Below are positions 7,148 to 16,934 of a DNA stretch of 33,357 bases, one piece after another. Below the pieces are notes generated by a model. The model was not told the DNA's origin, did no database searches, and saw only the letters and a list, made by a program, of their open reading frames with translations. A program made the position numbers and the translations under genes. Each line of letters opens with the position of its first letter. Position 1 is the stretch's first letter. The stretch comes from Pseudomonas sp. HMWF021 (GTDB lineage Bacteria; Pseudomonadota; Gammaproteobacteria; Pseudomonadales; Pseudomonadaceae), in the NCBI RefSeq assembly GCF_003061005.1, contig NZ_QAIK01000104.1, positions 1 through 33,357 on the forward strand, read 5' to 3'.

Positions 7148-9889
7148 TCAGGAGGCGATCAGTTGGCGCAGGACGTAATGCAGAATCCCGCCCGACTTGA
7201 AGTACTCCACCTCATTCAACGTATCGATGCGGCACAGCACTTCGATTTTTTCCTGTTTCCCGTCTTCACGGGTGATCATCAGCGTCAGGTTCATGCGCGG
7301 CGTCAGTTCGACGCCGGTCAGGCCCTGAATATCCAGGGTTTCCTTACCAGTGAGGTTCAGGCTCTTGCGGTTCTGATCAAGCTTGAACTGCAGCGGCAAA
7401 ACGCCCATGCCCACCAGGTTGGAGCGGTGGATACGCTCGAAGCTTTCCGCGATCACCGCTTTGACGCCCAGCAGGTTGGTGCCCTTGGCCGCCCAGTCGC
7501 GACTGGAGCCAGTGCCGTATTCCTGACCGGCAATCACCACCAGCGGTGTGCCATCGGCCTGATAACGCATGGCGGCGTCATAGATCGCCATTTTCTCGCC
7601 GCTCGGGATGTAGATCGTGTTGCCGCCTTCTTCGCCGCCGAGCATTTCGTTACGGATACGGATATTGGCGAACGTGCCGCGCATCATCACTTCGTGGTTG
7701 CCACGCCGTGAGCCGTAGGAGTTGAAGTCCCGCGGCTCCACGCCTTTCTCACGCAGATACTGCCCGGCCGGGCTGTCAGTCTTGATGTTGCCGGCAGGAG
7801 AGATGTGGTCGGTGGTCACCGAATCGCCCAGCAGCGCCAGAACCCGCGCGCCTTTGACGTCGGTGATGACCGGCAACGGGCCGGAAATATCGTCGAAGAA
7901 CGGTGGATGCTGGATGTAGGTGGAATCGTCCTGCCACACATACGTGGCGGCTTGTGGCACCTGGATCGCTTGCCATTGTTCGTCACCGGCAAACACCTCG
8001 GCGTACTCCTTGTGGAACATCGCGGTGTTGACTTGATTCACCGCGTCGGCGATTTCCTTGCTGCTCGGCCAGATGTCGCGCAGGTACACCGGATTGCCTT
8101 GTTGGTCATTGCCCAGCGGCTCAGTGCTGATGTCGGTGCGCACGCTGCCGGCCAGGGCGTAGGCAACCACCAGCGGTGGCGAGGCCAGCCAGTTGGTCTT
8201 GACCAGCGGATGCACCCGGCCTTCGAAGTTGCGGTTGCCGGACAGCACCGAAGCGACGGTGAGATCGGCTTTCTGGATGGCTTTCTCGATCGGCTCGGGC
8301 AATGGCCCGGAGTTGCCAATACAGGTGGTGCAGCCATAACCGACCAGCGAAAAGCCGAGTTGATCGAGGTATTGCGTCAGGCCGGCAGCCTTGTAGTAGT
8401 CGGTGACCACTTTCGAACCGGGGGCCAGCGAACTTTTGACCCATGGTTTACGCGTCAGGCCTTTCTCCACGGCTTTTTTCGCCAGCAGACCGGCCGCCAT
8501 CATCACGCTCGGGTTGGACGTGTTGGTGCAGGAGGTAATCGCGGCGATCACCACCGCGCCGTTTTTCAGGCGATAGGTGTGGCCCTCGTATTCGTACTCG
8601 GTTTCGCCAATCAGGTCGGCGTTGCCCACGGCCACACCGCCGCCGCCCTCGCTTTCCAGGCGACCCTCTTCCTTGCTGGTAGGCTTGAATTGCAAATCGA
8701 TGAAATCACTGAAGGCCTGCGCCACGTTTGGCAGCGAAACCCGGTCCTGCGGGCGTTTCGGCCCGGCCAGGCTGGCCTCGACGCTGCCCATGTCCAACGC
8801 CAGGCTGTCGGTGAACACCGGCTCCTGACCGGGCAGGCGCCACAGGCCCTGAGCCTTGGTGTAAGCCTCGACCAGTTTCACCACTTCGGTCGGGCGACCG
8901 GACAGGCGCAGGTATTCCAGAGTAACGTCATCAACCGGGAAAAAGCCGCAGGTCGCGCCGTACTCCGGGGCCATGTTGGCGATGGTTGCGCGGTCGGCCA
9001 GTGGCAGATCGGCGAGACCGTCACCGTAGAACTCGACGAATTTGCCGACCACACCTTTCTTGCGCAGCATCTGCGTGACGGTCAGCACCAGGTCAGTGGC
9101 GGTGATGCCTTCCTTGAGCTTGCCGGTGAGCTTGAAACCGATCACTTCCGGAATCAGCATCGACACCGGTTGACCGAGCATCGCGGCTTCGGCCTCGATG
9201 CCGCCGACGCCCCAGCCAAGTACGCCGAGACCGTTGATCATAGTGGTGTGGGAGTCGGTGCCGACCAGGGTGTCGGGGAAGGCGTAGGTGCGGCCGTCCT
9301 CATCCTTGGTCCACACCGTGCGCCCGAGGTATTCGAGGTTGACCTGGTGGCAGATCCCGGTGCCCGGCGGCACCACGCTGAAGTTGTCGAAAGCGCTTTG
9401 GCCCCAGCGCAGGAATGCGTAGCGCTCGCCGTTGCGCTGCATTTCGATGTCGACGTTCTGTTCGAAGGCGCTTGGGGTGGCGAATTTGTCGACCATCACC
9501 GAGTGGTCGATCACCAGATCCACCGGCGACAACGGGTTGATCCGCTGCGGATCGCCGCCGGCCTTGGCCATCGCTGCACGCATGGCGGCGAGGTCGACCA
9601 CGGCGGGTACGCCGGTAAAGTCCTGCATCAATACCCGGGCGGGACGGTACTGGATTTCCCGGTCGGAGCGACGCTCCTTGAGCCATGCGGCGATGGCTCT
9701 GAGGTCGGCGCCGGTGACAGTTTTTTCATCTTCCCAGCGCAGCAGGTTTTCCAGCAGGACTTTCAGCGACATCGGCAACTGGTCGATATTGCCCAGGCTT
9801 TTCGCGGCATCCGGCAGGCTGAAATAGTGGTAGGTTTTTTCGTCTACTTTCAGGGTTTTGAGGGTCTTCAGACTATCGAGGGACGGCAT
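7148..9889 (-). CDS. acnA: Aconitate hydratase A
   Basis: This 913-residue iron-sulfur enzyme interconverts citrate and isocitrate in the TCA cycle. Cys454 (in [10 protein letters not shown]), Cys520 and Cys523 (in [14 protein letters not shown]) are the three 4Fe-4S ligands. The C-terminal swivel domain carries the substrate-binding [12 protein letters not shown] motif. The length is standard for AcnA. I placed the start at the ATG at 9889 because an AAAGGAG site lies properly spaced before it; a GTG at 9898 would overlap that site. It is divergent from rlmM. When its iron-sulfur cluster is lost, AcnA/IRP-1 relatives can bind RNA, but nothing in the sequence shows that here. A palindromic repeat lies directly after the stop. 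Confidence 0.97.
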   Translation of the reverse strand: MPSLDSLKTLKTLKVDEKTYHYFSLPDAAKSLGNIDQLPMSLKVLLENLLRWEDEKTVTGADLRAIAAWLKERRSDREIQYRPARVLMQDFTGVPAVVDLAAMRAAMAKAGGDPQRINPLSPVDLVIDHSVMVDKFATPSAFEQNVDIEMQRNGERYAFLRWGQSAFDNFSVVPPGTGICHQVNLEYLGRTVWTKDEDGRTYAFPDTLVGTDSHTTMINGLGVLGWGVGGIEAEAAMLGQPVSMLIPEVIGFKLTGKLKEGITATDLVLTVTQMLRKKGVVGKFVEFYGDGLADLPLADRATIANMAPEYGATCGFFPVDDVTLEYLRLSGRPTEVVKLVEAYTKAQGLWRLPGQEPVFTDSLALDMGSVEASLAGPKRPQDRVSLPNVAQAFSDFIDLQFKPTSKEEGRLESEGGGGVAVGNADLIGETEYEYEGHTYRLKNGAVVIAAITSCTNTSNPSVMMAAGLLAKKAVEKGLTRKPWVKSSLAPGSKVVTDYYKAAGLTQYLDQLGFSLVGYGCTTCIGNSGPLPEPIEKAIQKADLTVASVLSGNRNFEGRVHPLVKTNWLASPPLVVAYALAGSVRTDISTEPLGNDQQGNPVYLRDIWPSSKEIADAVNQVNTAMFHKEYAEVFAGDEQWQAIQVPQAATYVWQDDSTYIQHPPFFDDISGPLPVITDVKGARVLALLGDSVTTDHISPAGNIKTDSPAGQYLREKGVEPRDFNSYGSRRGNHEVMMRGTFANIRIRNEMLGGEEGGNTIYIPSGEKMAIYDAAMRYQADGTPLVVIAGQEYGTGSSRDWAAKGTNLLGVKAVIAESFERIHRSNLVGMGVLPLQFKLDQNRKSLNLTGKETLDIQGLTGVELTPRMNLTLMITREDGKQEKIEVLCRIDTLNEVEYFKSGGILHYVLRQLIAS

Positions 9890-10111
9890 TACGATCACTC
9901 CTTTGAGTCCGCACGGCTACGGACTGAGGGGACGGGCAGAGCTATCAACGTAGCCCTGTTTTCAGTAGCTGGCTAATAACTGGACTCTATGGGCAAGTCC
10001 AAGGTTCCGACATCGGCTATCATGCGCCGGTTTTCGTGACAGGCTTTGCTTCATCGCAAGGCTTGAGCAGCGTGCAGGGGCCGAATGTCCGCCCTCTGCC
10101 CAGGAGTAAGA

Positions 10112-11185
10112 ATGAACACCCTATTCATGCATTGCCGGCCAGGCTTCGAAGGCGAAGTCTGTTCGGAGATTTCCGACCTCGCCGCCCAGTTGAATGTGGC
10201 CGGTTACGCCAAGGCCAAACCGGCCACCGCGTACGCCGAGTTTGTCTGCACCGAAGCAGACGGCGCCGAACGCCTGATGCGCGGCCAGCGTTTCGCCGAG
10301 CTGATTTTTCCGCGCCAGTGGGCGCGTGGTGTCTTCATCGATTTGCCGGAAACCGACCGCATCAGCGTCATCCTCGAGCAGATGGCGGACTTCCCGGTCT
10401 GCGGCAGCCTGTGGCTGGAAGTGGTCGATACCAACGACGGCAAAGAGTTGTCGAACTTCTGCAAGAAATTCGAAGGCCCGCTGCGCAAGGCGCTGACCGG
10501 TGCCGGCAAACTGGTGGACGACGCCAGCAAACCGCGCCTGCTGCTGACCTTCAAGAGTGGTCGCGAAGTGTTCCTCGGTATGGCCGACGCCGGTAACTCG
10601 GCGATGTGGCCGATGGGCATTCCGCGTCTGAAGTTTCCGCGCGAGGCGCCAAGCCGTTCGACCTTGAAACTGGAAGAGGCCTGGCACCACTTCATCCCGC
10701 GTGATCAGTGGGACGAGCGCCTGCACAGCGACATGACCGGCGTCGACCTCGGTGCCGCGCCGGGCGGCTGGACCTGGCAGCTGGTCAACCGCGGCATGCT
10801 GGTGACCGCCATCGACAACGGCCCGATGGCCGAAAGCCTGATGGACACCGGCCTGGTGCAGCACTTGATGGCTGACGGCTTCACCTTCAAGCCCAAGCAG
10901 CCGGTGGACTGGATGGTCTGCGACATCGTCGAGAAACCCGCGCGCAACGCGGCGATGCTCGAAGAGTGGATCGGCGAGGGCCATTGCCGCGAAGCGGTGG
11001 TCAACCTCAAGCTGCCGATGAAGCAGCGTTACGCCGAAGTGAAGCGCTTGCTCGAACGCATCGCCGATGGCTTCAAGGCCCGGGGGATCAAGGTCGATAT
11101 CGGCTGCAAGCAGCTGTATCACGACCGCGAGGAAGTGACCTGCCATTTGCGTCGGCACGACATCAAGAAACCCAAATCCCGCTAA
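10112..11185 (+). CDS. rlmM: 23S rRNA (cytidine-2498 2'-O) methyltransferase RlmM
   Basis: The 357-residue enzyme methylates the 2'-hydroxyl of C2498 in 23S rRNA using S-adenosylmethionine. The N-terminal half is a THUMP-type RNA-binding region. The C-terminal half is a Rossmann-like methyltransferase with the SAM loop DLGAAPGGWTWQL and a VCDIVEKP segment containing a conserved Asp. The KLPMKQRY region carries the late catalytic Lys of the KDKE arrangement. The ATG at 10112 has a good ribosome binding site (CAGGAG). An in-frame ATG at 10085 would add nine residues unlike the family N-terminus MNTLFMHCRPGFE. It is followed by a palindromic repeat and then tusA. Confidence 0.95.
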   Translation: MNTLFMHCRPGFEGEVCSEISDLAAQLNVAGYAKAKPATAYAEFVCTEADGAERLMRGQRFAELIFPRQWARGVFIDLPETDRISVILEQMADFPVCGSLWLEVVDTNDGKELSNFCKKFEGPLRKALTGAGKLVDDASKPRLLLTFKSGREVFLGMADAGNSAMWPMGIPRLKFPREAPSRSTLKLEEAWHHFIPRDQWDERLHSDMTGVDLGAAPGGWTWQLVNRGMLVTAIDNGPMAESLMDTGLVQHLMADGFTFKPKQPVDWMVCDIVEKPARNAAMLEEWIGEGHCREAVVNLKLPMKQRYAEVKRLLERIADGFKARGIKVDIGCKQLYHDREEVTCHLRRHDIKKPKSR

Positions 11186-11195
11186 CACCGTAGAT

Positions 11196-11285
11196 CCCTG
11201 TAGGAGCTGCCGCAGGCTGCGATCTTTTGACTTTGATTTTAAAAACAAGATCAAAAGATCGCAGCCTGCGGCAGCTCCTACAGGG
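11196..11285. repeat. Palindromic repeat, family 1 (35-bp perfect inverted arms)
   Basis: Arms at 11196-11230 and 11251-11285 are perfect inverted copies beginning CCCTGTAGGAGCTGCC. It starts 11 bases after the rlmM stop and probably forms the 3' end of that mRNA. Confidence 0.9.
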
Positions 11286-11358
11286 GTGTGGCGTAACACC
11301 GCAGATGACTGAGCCCCCGGCAATGCGCGACAATGCCGGCCAGTTTCAGGAGTGAATC

Positions 11359-11610
11359 ATGAGTGAAATGATCGATACCCCGGTGGACGGCACCCTCGAC
11401 GCCACCGGTCTCAATTGCCCGGAGCCGGTGATGATGCTGCACCAGCACATCCGTGATCTGATGCCGGGCGGCCTGCTCAAGGTGATCGCCACCGATCCCT
11501 CGACCCGTCGCGACATTCCCAAGTTCTGCGTGTTTCTCGACCATGAACTGGTCGGCCAGCACGAAGAGGCGGGTACTTATCTGTACTGGATCCGCAAGAA
11601 ACTCGCCTGA
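11359..11610 (+). CDS. tusA: Sulfur carrier protein TusA
   Basis: The 83-residue protein carries persulfide sulfur on a single conserved cysteine to acceptors such as the 2-thiouridine tRNA modification pathway and molybdenum cofactor enzymes. The family signature [13 protein letters not shown] is present, with Cys20 in the CPxP motif as the sulfur-bearing residue. A strong ribosome binding site (AGGAG) precedes the ATG by 7 bases. Size and motif are normal for TusA. It follows rlmM on the same strand, separated by a repeat, and ends 23 bases before a second palindrome with a T-run that looks like its terminator. Confidence 0.93.
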   Translation: MSEMIDTPVDGTLDATGLNCPEPVMMLHQHIRDLMPGGLLKVIATDPSTRRDIPKFCVFLDHELVGQHEEAGTYLYWIRKKLA

Positions 11611-11633
11611 ACCCCACGCACACACATAAAACC

Positions 11634-11732
11634 AATGTGGGAGCGGGCTTGCTCGCGAATGCGGTGTTTCAGTCGACATTAACAGTGACTGACACACTGC
11701 ATTCGCGAGCAAGCCCGCTCCCACATTTTTTT
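11634..11732. repeat. Palindromic repeat, family 2, with T-run acting as a terminator
   Basis: AATGTGGGAGCGGGCTTGCT begins the left arm (from 11634), and the right arm ends at 11727. The arms pair over about 41 bases with two mismatches. This is the GTGGGAGC-type REP doublet common in P. fluorescens (REPIN-type). Seven T (11726-11732) immediately follow the right arm, so it would terminate tusA transcripts. The convergent pmpM-like gene ends 15 bases later. Confidence 0.88.
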
Positions 11733-11747
11733 GTCCTGCGTTGGCCG

Positions 11748-13154
11748 TCAACCTGCCGAGCGACTGATCCGGATGCGCTTGCGTGCACTGCGCGTCAGGC
11801 GGACCGACAGCATCAACGCTGCACAGCTCAGGCCGACAATCAGACCTTGCCACAAGCCGCTCGGGCCACGCGGTTCGCCGAGCCAGTCCGTCAGGCCGAG
11901 GGCGTAACCCACCGGCAGGCCGATGCCCCAGTAAGCGAACAGGGTCAGGATCATCGTTACCCGGGTGTCCTGATAACCGCGCAGGGCGCCGGCAGCCGTG
12001 ACCTGGATCGCATCGGAGAACTGGAACAGCGCCGAGTACACAATCAACATCGCCGCGATATGAATCACCGTCGGATCCGCGGTGTAGATCGACGCGATCG
12101 GTTCGCGCAGCAACAGCATCATGCTCGCTGAAATACAGGCGTAGGCCAGCGCGGTGCCCATGCCCACGCCGGCGGCAAAGCGCGCTTCACGGGGTTCTTC
12201 GCGGCCCAGGGCCTGGCCGACACGCACGGTCACCGCCATGCCCAGCGAATACGGAATCATGAACACCAGCGAACTGACATTCAGCGCGATCTGATGCCCG
12301 GCCACTACGGTGGCGCCAAGGCTACCGATCAGCAGGGCGATCACCGCAAAGATGCTCGACTCGGCGAACACCGCGATGCCGATTGGCAGACCAATCGCCA
12401 GCAGACGCTTGATCACCGCCCATTGTGGCCAGTCGAAACGGCTGAAGATCTCACTCGAACGATAGGCCGGCGCCCAGCGTTCCCAGCCGGCCAGACCCAG
12501 CGCCATGACCCACATCACGATCGCCGTGGCCCAGCCACAGCCGACGCCGCCCATGGCCGGCACGCCGAAGTGACCATAAATGAAGATGTAGTTCAGCGGA
12601 ATGTTCAGCGCCAGACCACACAGCCCCAATACCATCGCCGGACGGGTGCGGCCAATGCCGTCACTGGTGCAGCGCAGCACGTGATAGAAGGCTACCGCCG
12701 GCAGGCCGCTGGCGATGCCGTGCAGGTATTGCATGCACGGGACGATCAGCTCGGGATCGACCTTCATCAGGTGCAGCACCGGTTCGGCGGCCACCAGCAT
12801 CGTCGTCGCGATCAAGCCCACCACCAGCGCCAGCCACAGGGCCTGACGCACGATCGGCCCGATTTCGCTGTGGGTGCCGGCACCAAAGCGCTGGGCGACT
12901 TTCGGCGTGGTGGCCAGCAGGGTGCCGGTCATCAGCAGAAACACCGGAACCCAGATCGAGTTGCCCAGTGCCACCGCCGCCAGATCCCGAGGCCCGACGC
13001 GGCCGGCCATCACCGCATCGACGAAGCCCATGGCGGTGGTCGCGAGTTGCGCGATGATGATCGGCAATGCCAGGCCGAGAAGATTCTTCAGCTCCAGACG
13101 AATCCGCGCAGGGCGGGTGAGGGAAACGGCGAGCGGTTGGTCAATTACAGAATT
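11748..13154 (-). CDS. pmpM: MATE family multidrug efflux transporter, PmpM-like
   Basis: The 468-residue product is an inner-membrane cation-coupled multidrug exporter of the MATE/NorM family with about twelve membrane helices. It closely resembles P. aeruginosa PmpM along its length, including IIIAQLATTAMGFVDAVMAG in helix 1, the VAGHQIALNVSSLVFMIPYS segment and the TAAGALRGYQDTRVTMI motif. PmpM exports fluoroquinolones and quaternary ammonium compounds by proton exchange; equivalent substrates here are inferred. The start is probably GTG at 13154, matching the family N-terminus, but an in-frame GTG at 13172 is an alternative, and neither has a strong ribosome binding site. It is convergent with tusA and divergent from pdxB. 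Confidence 0.88.
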   Translation of the reverse strand, partial: NSVIDQPLAVSLTRPARIRLELKNLLGLALPIIIAQLATTAMGFVDAVMAGRVGPRDLAAVALGNSIWVPVFLLMTGTLLATTPKVAQRFGAGTHSEIGPIVRQALWLALVVGLIATTMLVAAEPVLHLMKVDPELIVPCMQYLHGIASGLPAVAFYHVLRCTSDGIGRTRPAMVLGLCGLALNIPLNYIFIYGHFGVPAMGGVGCGWATAIVMWVMALGLAGWERWAPAYRSSEIFSRFDWPQWAVIKRLLAIGLPIGIAVFAESSIFAVIALLIGSLGATVVAGHQIALNVSSLVFMIPYSLGMAVTVRVGQALGREEPREARFAAGVGMGTALAYACISASMMLLLREPIASIYTADPTVIHIAAMLIVYSALFQFSDAIQVTAAGALRGYQDTRVTMILTLFAYWGIGLPVGYALGLTDWLGEPRGPSGLWQGLIVGLSCAALMLSVRLTRSARKRIRISRSAG

Positions 13155-13251
13155 CACAGGCAAAGCGTCCACAGGGGTTGATGCGCAAGGCGCCGCATTC
13201 TACGCCGCTGACGTGACAGTCAGGAAAAATCCTCTGTTGCGGATTTGTAAT

Positions 13252-13344
13252 CTGCAGGAGCTGCCGCAGGCTGCGATCTGTTGATCTCGATCTCGATCTT
13301 GAAAAACAAAATCAAAAGATCGCAGCCTGCGGCAGCTCCTACAG
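13252..13344. repeat. Palindromic repeat, family 1, upstream of pdxB
   Basis: Arms at 13252-13285 and 13311-13344 are inverted copies with two mismatches in 34 bases. The spacer begins with a short GATCTC tandem. It lies in the divergent pmpM/pdxB region and ends 32 bases before the pdxB start, an unusual 5' position for this repeat. Confidence 0.85.
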
Positions 13345-13375
13345 TTAAACTGCCGATCCGCCCAAGGAGCCCGCC

Positions 13376-14521
13376 ATGCTGATTGTTGCCGACGAAAATA
13401 TCCCGCTGCTCGATGCCTTTTTTGCCGGTTTTGGCGAGATCCGCCGGGTGCCGGGCCGTTCCATCGACCGTGCGACGGTCGAGCAGGCCGATGTGTTGCT
13501 GGTGCGCTCGGTGACCAACGTCAACCGGACGTTGCTCGAGGGCAGCAAGGTTCGCTTTGTCGGCACTTGCACCATTGGCACGGATCATCTGGATCTCGAA
13601 TACTTCAGCGAGGCGGGCATCACCTGGTCCAGCGCACCCGGTTGCAATGCGCGCGGCGTGGTCGATTATGTGCTCGGCAGCCTGATGACGCTGGCGGAAA
13701 TAGAAGGCGCTGAGTTGCCGCAGCGGACTTACGGTGTGATCGGTGCCGGTGAGGTAGGAGGACGACTGGTCAAGGTTCTCAAGGGCCTGGGCTGGAACGT
13801 CAAGGTCTGCGATCCGCCGCGTCAGGCAGCCGAGGACGGCGATTACGTCAGTCTGGAACAGATCATCGAACAGTGCGACGTGATCAGTTTGCACACACCG
13901 CTGACTCGTGCGGGCGAAGGTGCGACCTGGCATCTGCTTGACGAACAGCGTTTGCAGCAACTCAAGCCCGGCGCCTGGCTGATCAATGCCGCCCGTGGTC
14001 CGGTGGTGGATAACGCCGCGTTGCGCAAAGTGCTGCTGGCGCGCGAAGACCTGCAAGCGGTGCTCGATGTCTGGGAAGCCGAGCCTGAGGTCGACGAGGT
14101 CCTCGCTGAACTCTGTGTGCTGGCCACCCCACACATTGCCGGCTACAGCCTCGATGGAAAGCAGCGCGGGACGGCACAGATCTATCAGGCTTACTGCGAA
14201 TTTATCGGCCAACCGGCGAGCATCCAGCTCAGCGATCTGTTGCCTGCGCCGTGGCTGTCGGAAGTGACCCTGCACGCCGACAGCGATCCGGCCTGGGCGC
14301 TGTCGATGTTGTGCCGCGGAGTGTACGACCCACGCCGCGATGACGCGGATTTTCGCCGCAGCCTCGTAGGCAATGTCGCCGAACAGCGTGCGGCGTTTGA
14401 TGTGCTGCGTAAGCAGTATCCGGTTCGGCGTGAGATCGAGGGACTGAAGGTGCGGATTGTAGGCGACTCGCTGCAGTTGCAGCAGATTGTGGTGGCGTTG
14501 GGGGCGGTGGCTGTCCAGTAA
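13376..14521 (+). CDS. pdxB: Erythronate-4-phosphate dehydrogenase
   Basis: The 381-residue enzyme oxidises 4-phosphoerythronate in the DXP-dependent pyridoxal phosphate biosynthesis pathway. It is a D-2-hydroxyacid dehydrogenase: the NAD-binding glycine loop GAGEVGG is followed by a nucleotide-binding Asp in VCDPPR. Catalytic Arg207 lies in NAARGP, and the family's Glu and His253 (TPHIAGYS) complete the active site. The extra C-terminal dimerisation domain that distinguishes PdxB from SerA is present from about residue 290. The ribosome binding site AAGGAG sets the start at 13376. A family 1 repeat precedes it and two repeats follow it. Confidence 0.96.
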   Translation: MLIVADENIPLLDAFFAGFGEIRRVPGRSIDRATVEQADVLLVRSVTNVNRTLLEGSKVRFVGTCTIGTDHLDLEYFSEAGITWSSAPGCNARGVVDYVLGSLMTLAEIEGAELPQRTYGVIGAGEVGGRLVKVLKGLGWNVKVCDPPRQAAEDGDYVSLEQIIEQCDVISLHTPLTRAGEGATWHLLDEQRLQQLKPGAWLINAARGPVVDNAALRKVLLAREDLQAVLDVWEAEPEVDEVLAELCVLATPHIAGYSLDGKQRGTAQIYQAYCEFIGQPASIQLSDLLPAPWLSEVTLHADSDPAWALSMLCRGVYDPRRDDADFRRSLVGNVAEQRAAFDVLRKQYPVRREIEGLKVRIVGDSLQLQQIVVALGAVAVQ

Positions 14522-14533
14522 ACAGGTTGACCC

Positions 14534-14560
14534 TTTCGCGAGCAGGCTCGCTCCCACAGG
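14534..14560. repeat. Single family 2 REP element
   Basis: TTTCGCGAGCAGGCTCGCTC starts one isolated half of the family 2 repeat, with its own short CGAGC/GCTCG stem. There is no inverted partner nearby. It follows the pdxB stop by 12 bases. Confidence 0.75.
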
Positions 14561-14571
14561 TTAACGCTGCC

Positions 14572-14664
14572 CTCTGTAGGAGCTGCCGAAGGCTGCGATC
14601 TTTTGATTTTGTTTTTTGAAGGCAAGATCAAAAGATCGCAGCCTTCGGCAGCTCCTGCACAGAG
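14572..14664. repeat. Palindromic repeat, family 1, covarying variant
   Basis: The left arm (14572-14607) and right arm (14627-14664) pair except for a two-base GC insertion in the right arm. Both arms share a substitution absent from the other four copies: CCGAAGG on the left matched by CCTTCGG on the right, where the others have CCGCAGG/CCTGCGG. Confidence 0.87.
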
Positions 14665-14674
14665 CGGCAGGCAG

Positions 14675-14701
14675 AAAAAACCCGGCCAAAAGGGGCCGGG
14701 T
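14675..14701 (-). terminator. Intrinsic terminator for the minus-strand small gene
   Basis: On the minus strand ACCCGGCC pairs with GGCCGGGT and is followed by a run of six T (plus-strand coordinates 14675-14680). It lies 19 bases after the stop of the gene at 14721-14900. Confidence 0.85.
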
Positions 14702-14720
14702 CAGGAAGACGGTGGCTATA

Positions 14721-14900
14721 TCACTTTTGTTCGGCAGGCTTGACCAATCGCTTCTCCAGTTCGCGGCATGCGTCCTGGATCATGTCTTCAGTGATCGGTA
14801 CTTCACGCCCATCCTTGTCAATAATGGAGCAACCAAGAGGCTGGCCGGGTTTGGTGCGGATCACTTGAATCTTGTCATCGCTGCTGTGTTGCAAGGACAT
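14721..14900 (-). CDS. Small conserved hypothetical protein (59 residues)
   Basis: I do not recognise a named family. The 59-residue soluble product begins MSLQHSSDDKIQVIRTKPG and has a central GCSIIDKDGREVPIT segment, then an amphipathic helix (EDMIQDACRELEKRL) and a charged tail. There is no signal peptide or membrane segment. I chose the ATG at 14900 because a GAGGAG site lies about 7 bases before it; an upstream in-frame start at 14945 would add 15 residues without such a site. A good terminator lies just downstream, which supports a real single-gene transcript. It is divergent from the ABC exporter. Confidence 0.72.
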   Translation of the reverse strand: MSLQHSSDDKIQVIRTKPGQPLGCSIIDKDGREVPITEDMIQDACRELEKRLVKPAEQK

Positions 14901-15032
14901 GGCCTGTCTCCTCATCAGGTTGTACGCCAAGGTTAAAACCGCCACGTGACGGGGCTATGACAACTCCCTTCGGTCTGTCCATAACGGCTTCTCCAGTCCA
15001 ACAGAAATGACCGTTCGTCTCAACCGCGACAT

Positions 15033-15056
15033 TAGACCATTAGCAACTATGGCCTA
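15033..15056. promoter_or_regulatory. Inverted repeat upstream of the ABC exporter (candidate operator)
   Basis: TAGACCAT (15033-15040) and ATGGCCTA (15049-15056) are inverted copies with one mismatch, 8 bases apart. The site lies 30 bp before the predicted -35 of the exporter gene, a position suited to an activator. The regulator is unknown. Confidence 0.35.
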
Positions 15057-15085
15057 GTCTTTGGGGGCATATTTAACCTGACTCA

Positions 15086-15114
15086 TTGTGATTTACAGAG
15101 TTCCGCCTTATAGA
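15086..15114 (+). promoter_or_regulatory. Predicted sigma-70-type promoter of the ABC exporter
   Basis: TTGTGA (15086-15091), a 17-base spacer and TATAGA (15109-15114) lie 42 bp before the start codon. Confidence 0.55.
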
Positions 15115-15155
15115 AGGTTTAGGCTAGCCCTTTCTTCAACTCAGATGTGACCTGA

Positions 15156-16934
15156 ATGATCTCGAAGCTCTCCTCACGACACCGACGCGCCTTGAGTCTG
15201 ACCAGTCGATTTCTGGCGCCTTACCGATGGCAAGTCTGCGGTGCATTGCTGGCACTGATCGTTACCGCCGCTGTCACCTTGTCAATGGGGCAAGGGATCA
15301 AACTGCTGGTCGATCGGGGATTCATGACCCAGTCGCCACACCAGTTGAACCAGAGCATCGGTATTTTCATGCTGATGGTTCTGGGCCTGGCGGTCGGCAC
15401 CTTTGCGCGGTTTTACTGGGTGTCATGGATTGGCGAGCGTTGTGTGGCGGATATCCGGCGAGAGGTGTTCAACCACCTGGTTTATCTGCATCCCGGGTTT
15501 TACGAGAACAACCGCAGCTCGGAAATTCAATCGCGCCTGACCGCCGATACAACGTTGTTGCAGTCGGTGATCGGCTCCTCGCTCTCGATGTTCCTGCGCA
15601 ACTTGCTGATGGTGATTGGCGGGGTTGTCCTGCTGTTTGTCACCAATGCGAAACTGACCAGCATCGTGGTGATTGCCCTGCCGTTCGTGGTCGCGCCGAT
15701 TCTGATTTTCGGCCGGCGAGTGCGCAATCTGTCGCGGCTGAGCCAGGATCGGGTCGCCGACATTGGCAGCTATGTTTCCGAGACGCTCGGCCAGATCAAG
15801 ACCGTGCAGGCGTACAACCATCAGGTGCAGGACGAGCAGCGGTTCGCCGCGACGGTCGAAGACGCATTCGACACGGCGCGCAAACGCATCTTTCAGCGCT
15901 CCTGGATGATCACTGTGGTCATCGTGCTGGTGCTGGGCGCGGTGGCGGTGATGTTGTGGGTCGGCGGCATGGACGTAATCGCCGGGCGCATCACCGGTGG
16001 TGAGCTGGCGGCTTTCGTTTTTTACAGCCTGATTGTCGGCAGTGCGATCGGCACCTTGAGCGAAGTGATCGGCGAGCTGCAACGCGCAGCAGGTGCCGCC
16101 GAGCGAATTGCCGAATTGCTGAGTTCGCAGAACATCATCCAGCCACCGACCCTCGGGCTCGTGACGTTGCCAGAGCGGATCAAGGGTGAATTGCAATTAC
16201 AGAATGTGTACTTTTCCTACCCGTCGCGTCCGGAAAGCTACGCTGTCAACGGCTTGAGCCTGACCATCAGGGCCGGTGAAACCCTGGCCCTTGTCGGGCC
16301 ATCCGGCGCCGGCAAATCCACGGTGTATGACTTGCTGTTGCGTTTCTACGACCCGCTGCAAGGCCGGGTCCTGATCGATGGCGTGCCGTTGACCAGCCTC
16401 GACCCGCTGGATCTGCGCCGCAACTTTGCCCTGGTTTCGCAATCACCCGCGCTGTTTTTCGGCAGCGTCGAAGAAAATATTCGCTACGGCAACGCCAACG
16501 CGACGCTGGAGCAGGTCAAGGAAGCGGCGAGAATTGCCCACGCCCATGACTTCATCGAGAAAATGCCCAACGGCTATCAGACGCATCTGGGGGACGCCGG
16601 GCAGGGACTTTCCGGCGGTCAGCGCCAACGCCTGGCAATTGCCCGCGCGCTGTTGGTGGATGCACCGATCCTGCTGCTGGACGAAGCCACCAGCGCCCTC
16701 GATGCGCAGAGCGAGCATTTGATCCAGGAGGCATTGCCAACACTGATGCAGAACCGCACCACGCTGGTGATCGCACACCGACTGGCGACCGTGAAAAACG
16801 CCGACCGGATCGCGGTGATGGATCAGGGCAGCCTGGTGGCCATCGGTACGCACCAGGAGCTGATCGTAAGCAATCCGCTGTACGCGCGGCTGGCGGCCTT
16901 GCAGTTCAACGACGGTCACGCCATCGCCGTGTAG
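15156..16934 (+). CDS. MsbA-related ABC exporter, fused permease and ATPase
   Basis: The 592-residue half-transporter has six membrane helices in the first 320 residues and one nucleotide-binding domain, and should work as a homodimer in the inner membrane. Walker A GPSGAGKST (381-389), signature LSGGQ (485-489), Walker B LLLLDE (Asp509, catalytic Glu510) and the H-loop His541 are all intact. It resembles the MsbA-related lipid exporter group, but the substrate is unknown and it is not the essential msbA, which sits with lpxK. The ribosome binding site is poor. The stop codon TAG at 16932-16934 lies inside a family 1 palindromic repeat, so the last residues may have been set by repeat insertion. 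Confidence 0.9.
   Translation: MISKLSSRHRRALSLTSRFLAPYRWQVCGALLALIVTAAVTLSMGQGIKLLVDRGFMTQSPHQLNQSIGIFMLMVLGLAVGTFARFYWVSWIGERCVADIRREVFNHLVYLHPGFYENNRSSEIQSRLTADTTLLQSVIGSSLSMFLRNLLMVIGGVVLLFVTNAKLTSIVVIALPFVVAPILIFGRRVRNLSRLSQDRVADIGSYVSETLGQIKTVQAYNHQVQDEQRFAATVEDAFDTARKRIFQRSWMITVVIVLVLGAVAVMLWVGGMDVIAGRITGGELAAFVFYSLIVGSAIGTLSEVIGELQRAAGAAERIAELLSSQNIIQPPTLGLVTLPERIKGELQLQNVYFSYPSRPESYAVNGLSLTIRAGETLALVGPSGAGKSTVYDLLLRFYDPLQGRVLIDGVPLTSLDPLDLRRNFALVSQSPALFFGSVEENIRYGNANATLEQVKEAARIAHAHDFIEKMPNGYQTHLGDAGQGLSGGQRQRLAIARALLVDAPILLLDEATSALDAQSEHLIQEALPTLMQNRTTLVIAHRLATVKNADRIAVMDQGSLVAIGTHQELIVSNPLYARLAALQFNDGHAIAV

Noticed and set aside
7805..9976. 723-codon open frame on the plus strand opposite acnA
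   Set aside because: It is antisense to a complete, motif-verified aconitase, and the predicted protein is rich in His, Gln, Val and Gly as expected of an antisense GC-rich frame, with no recognisable domain.
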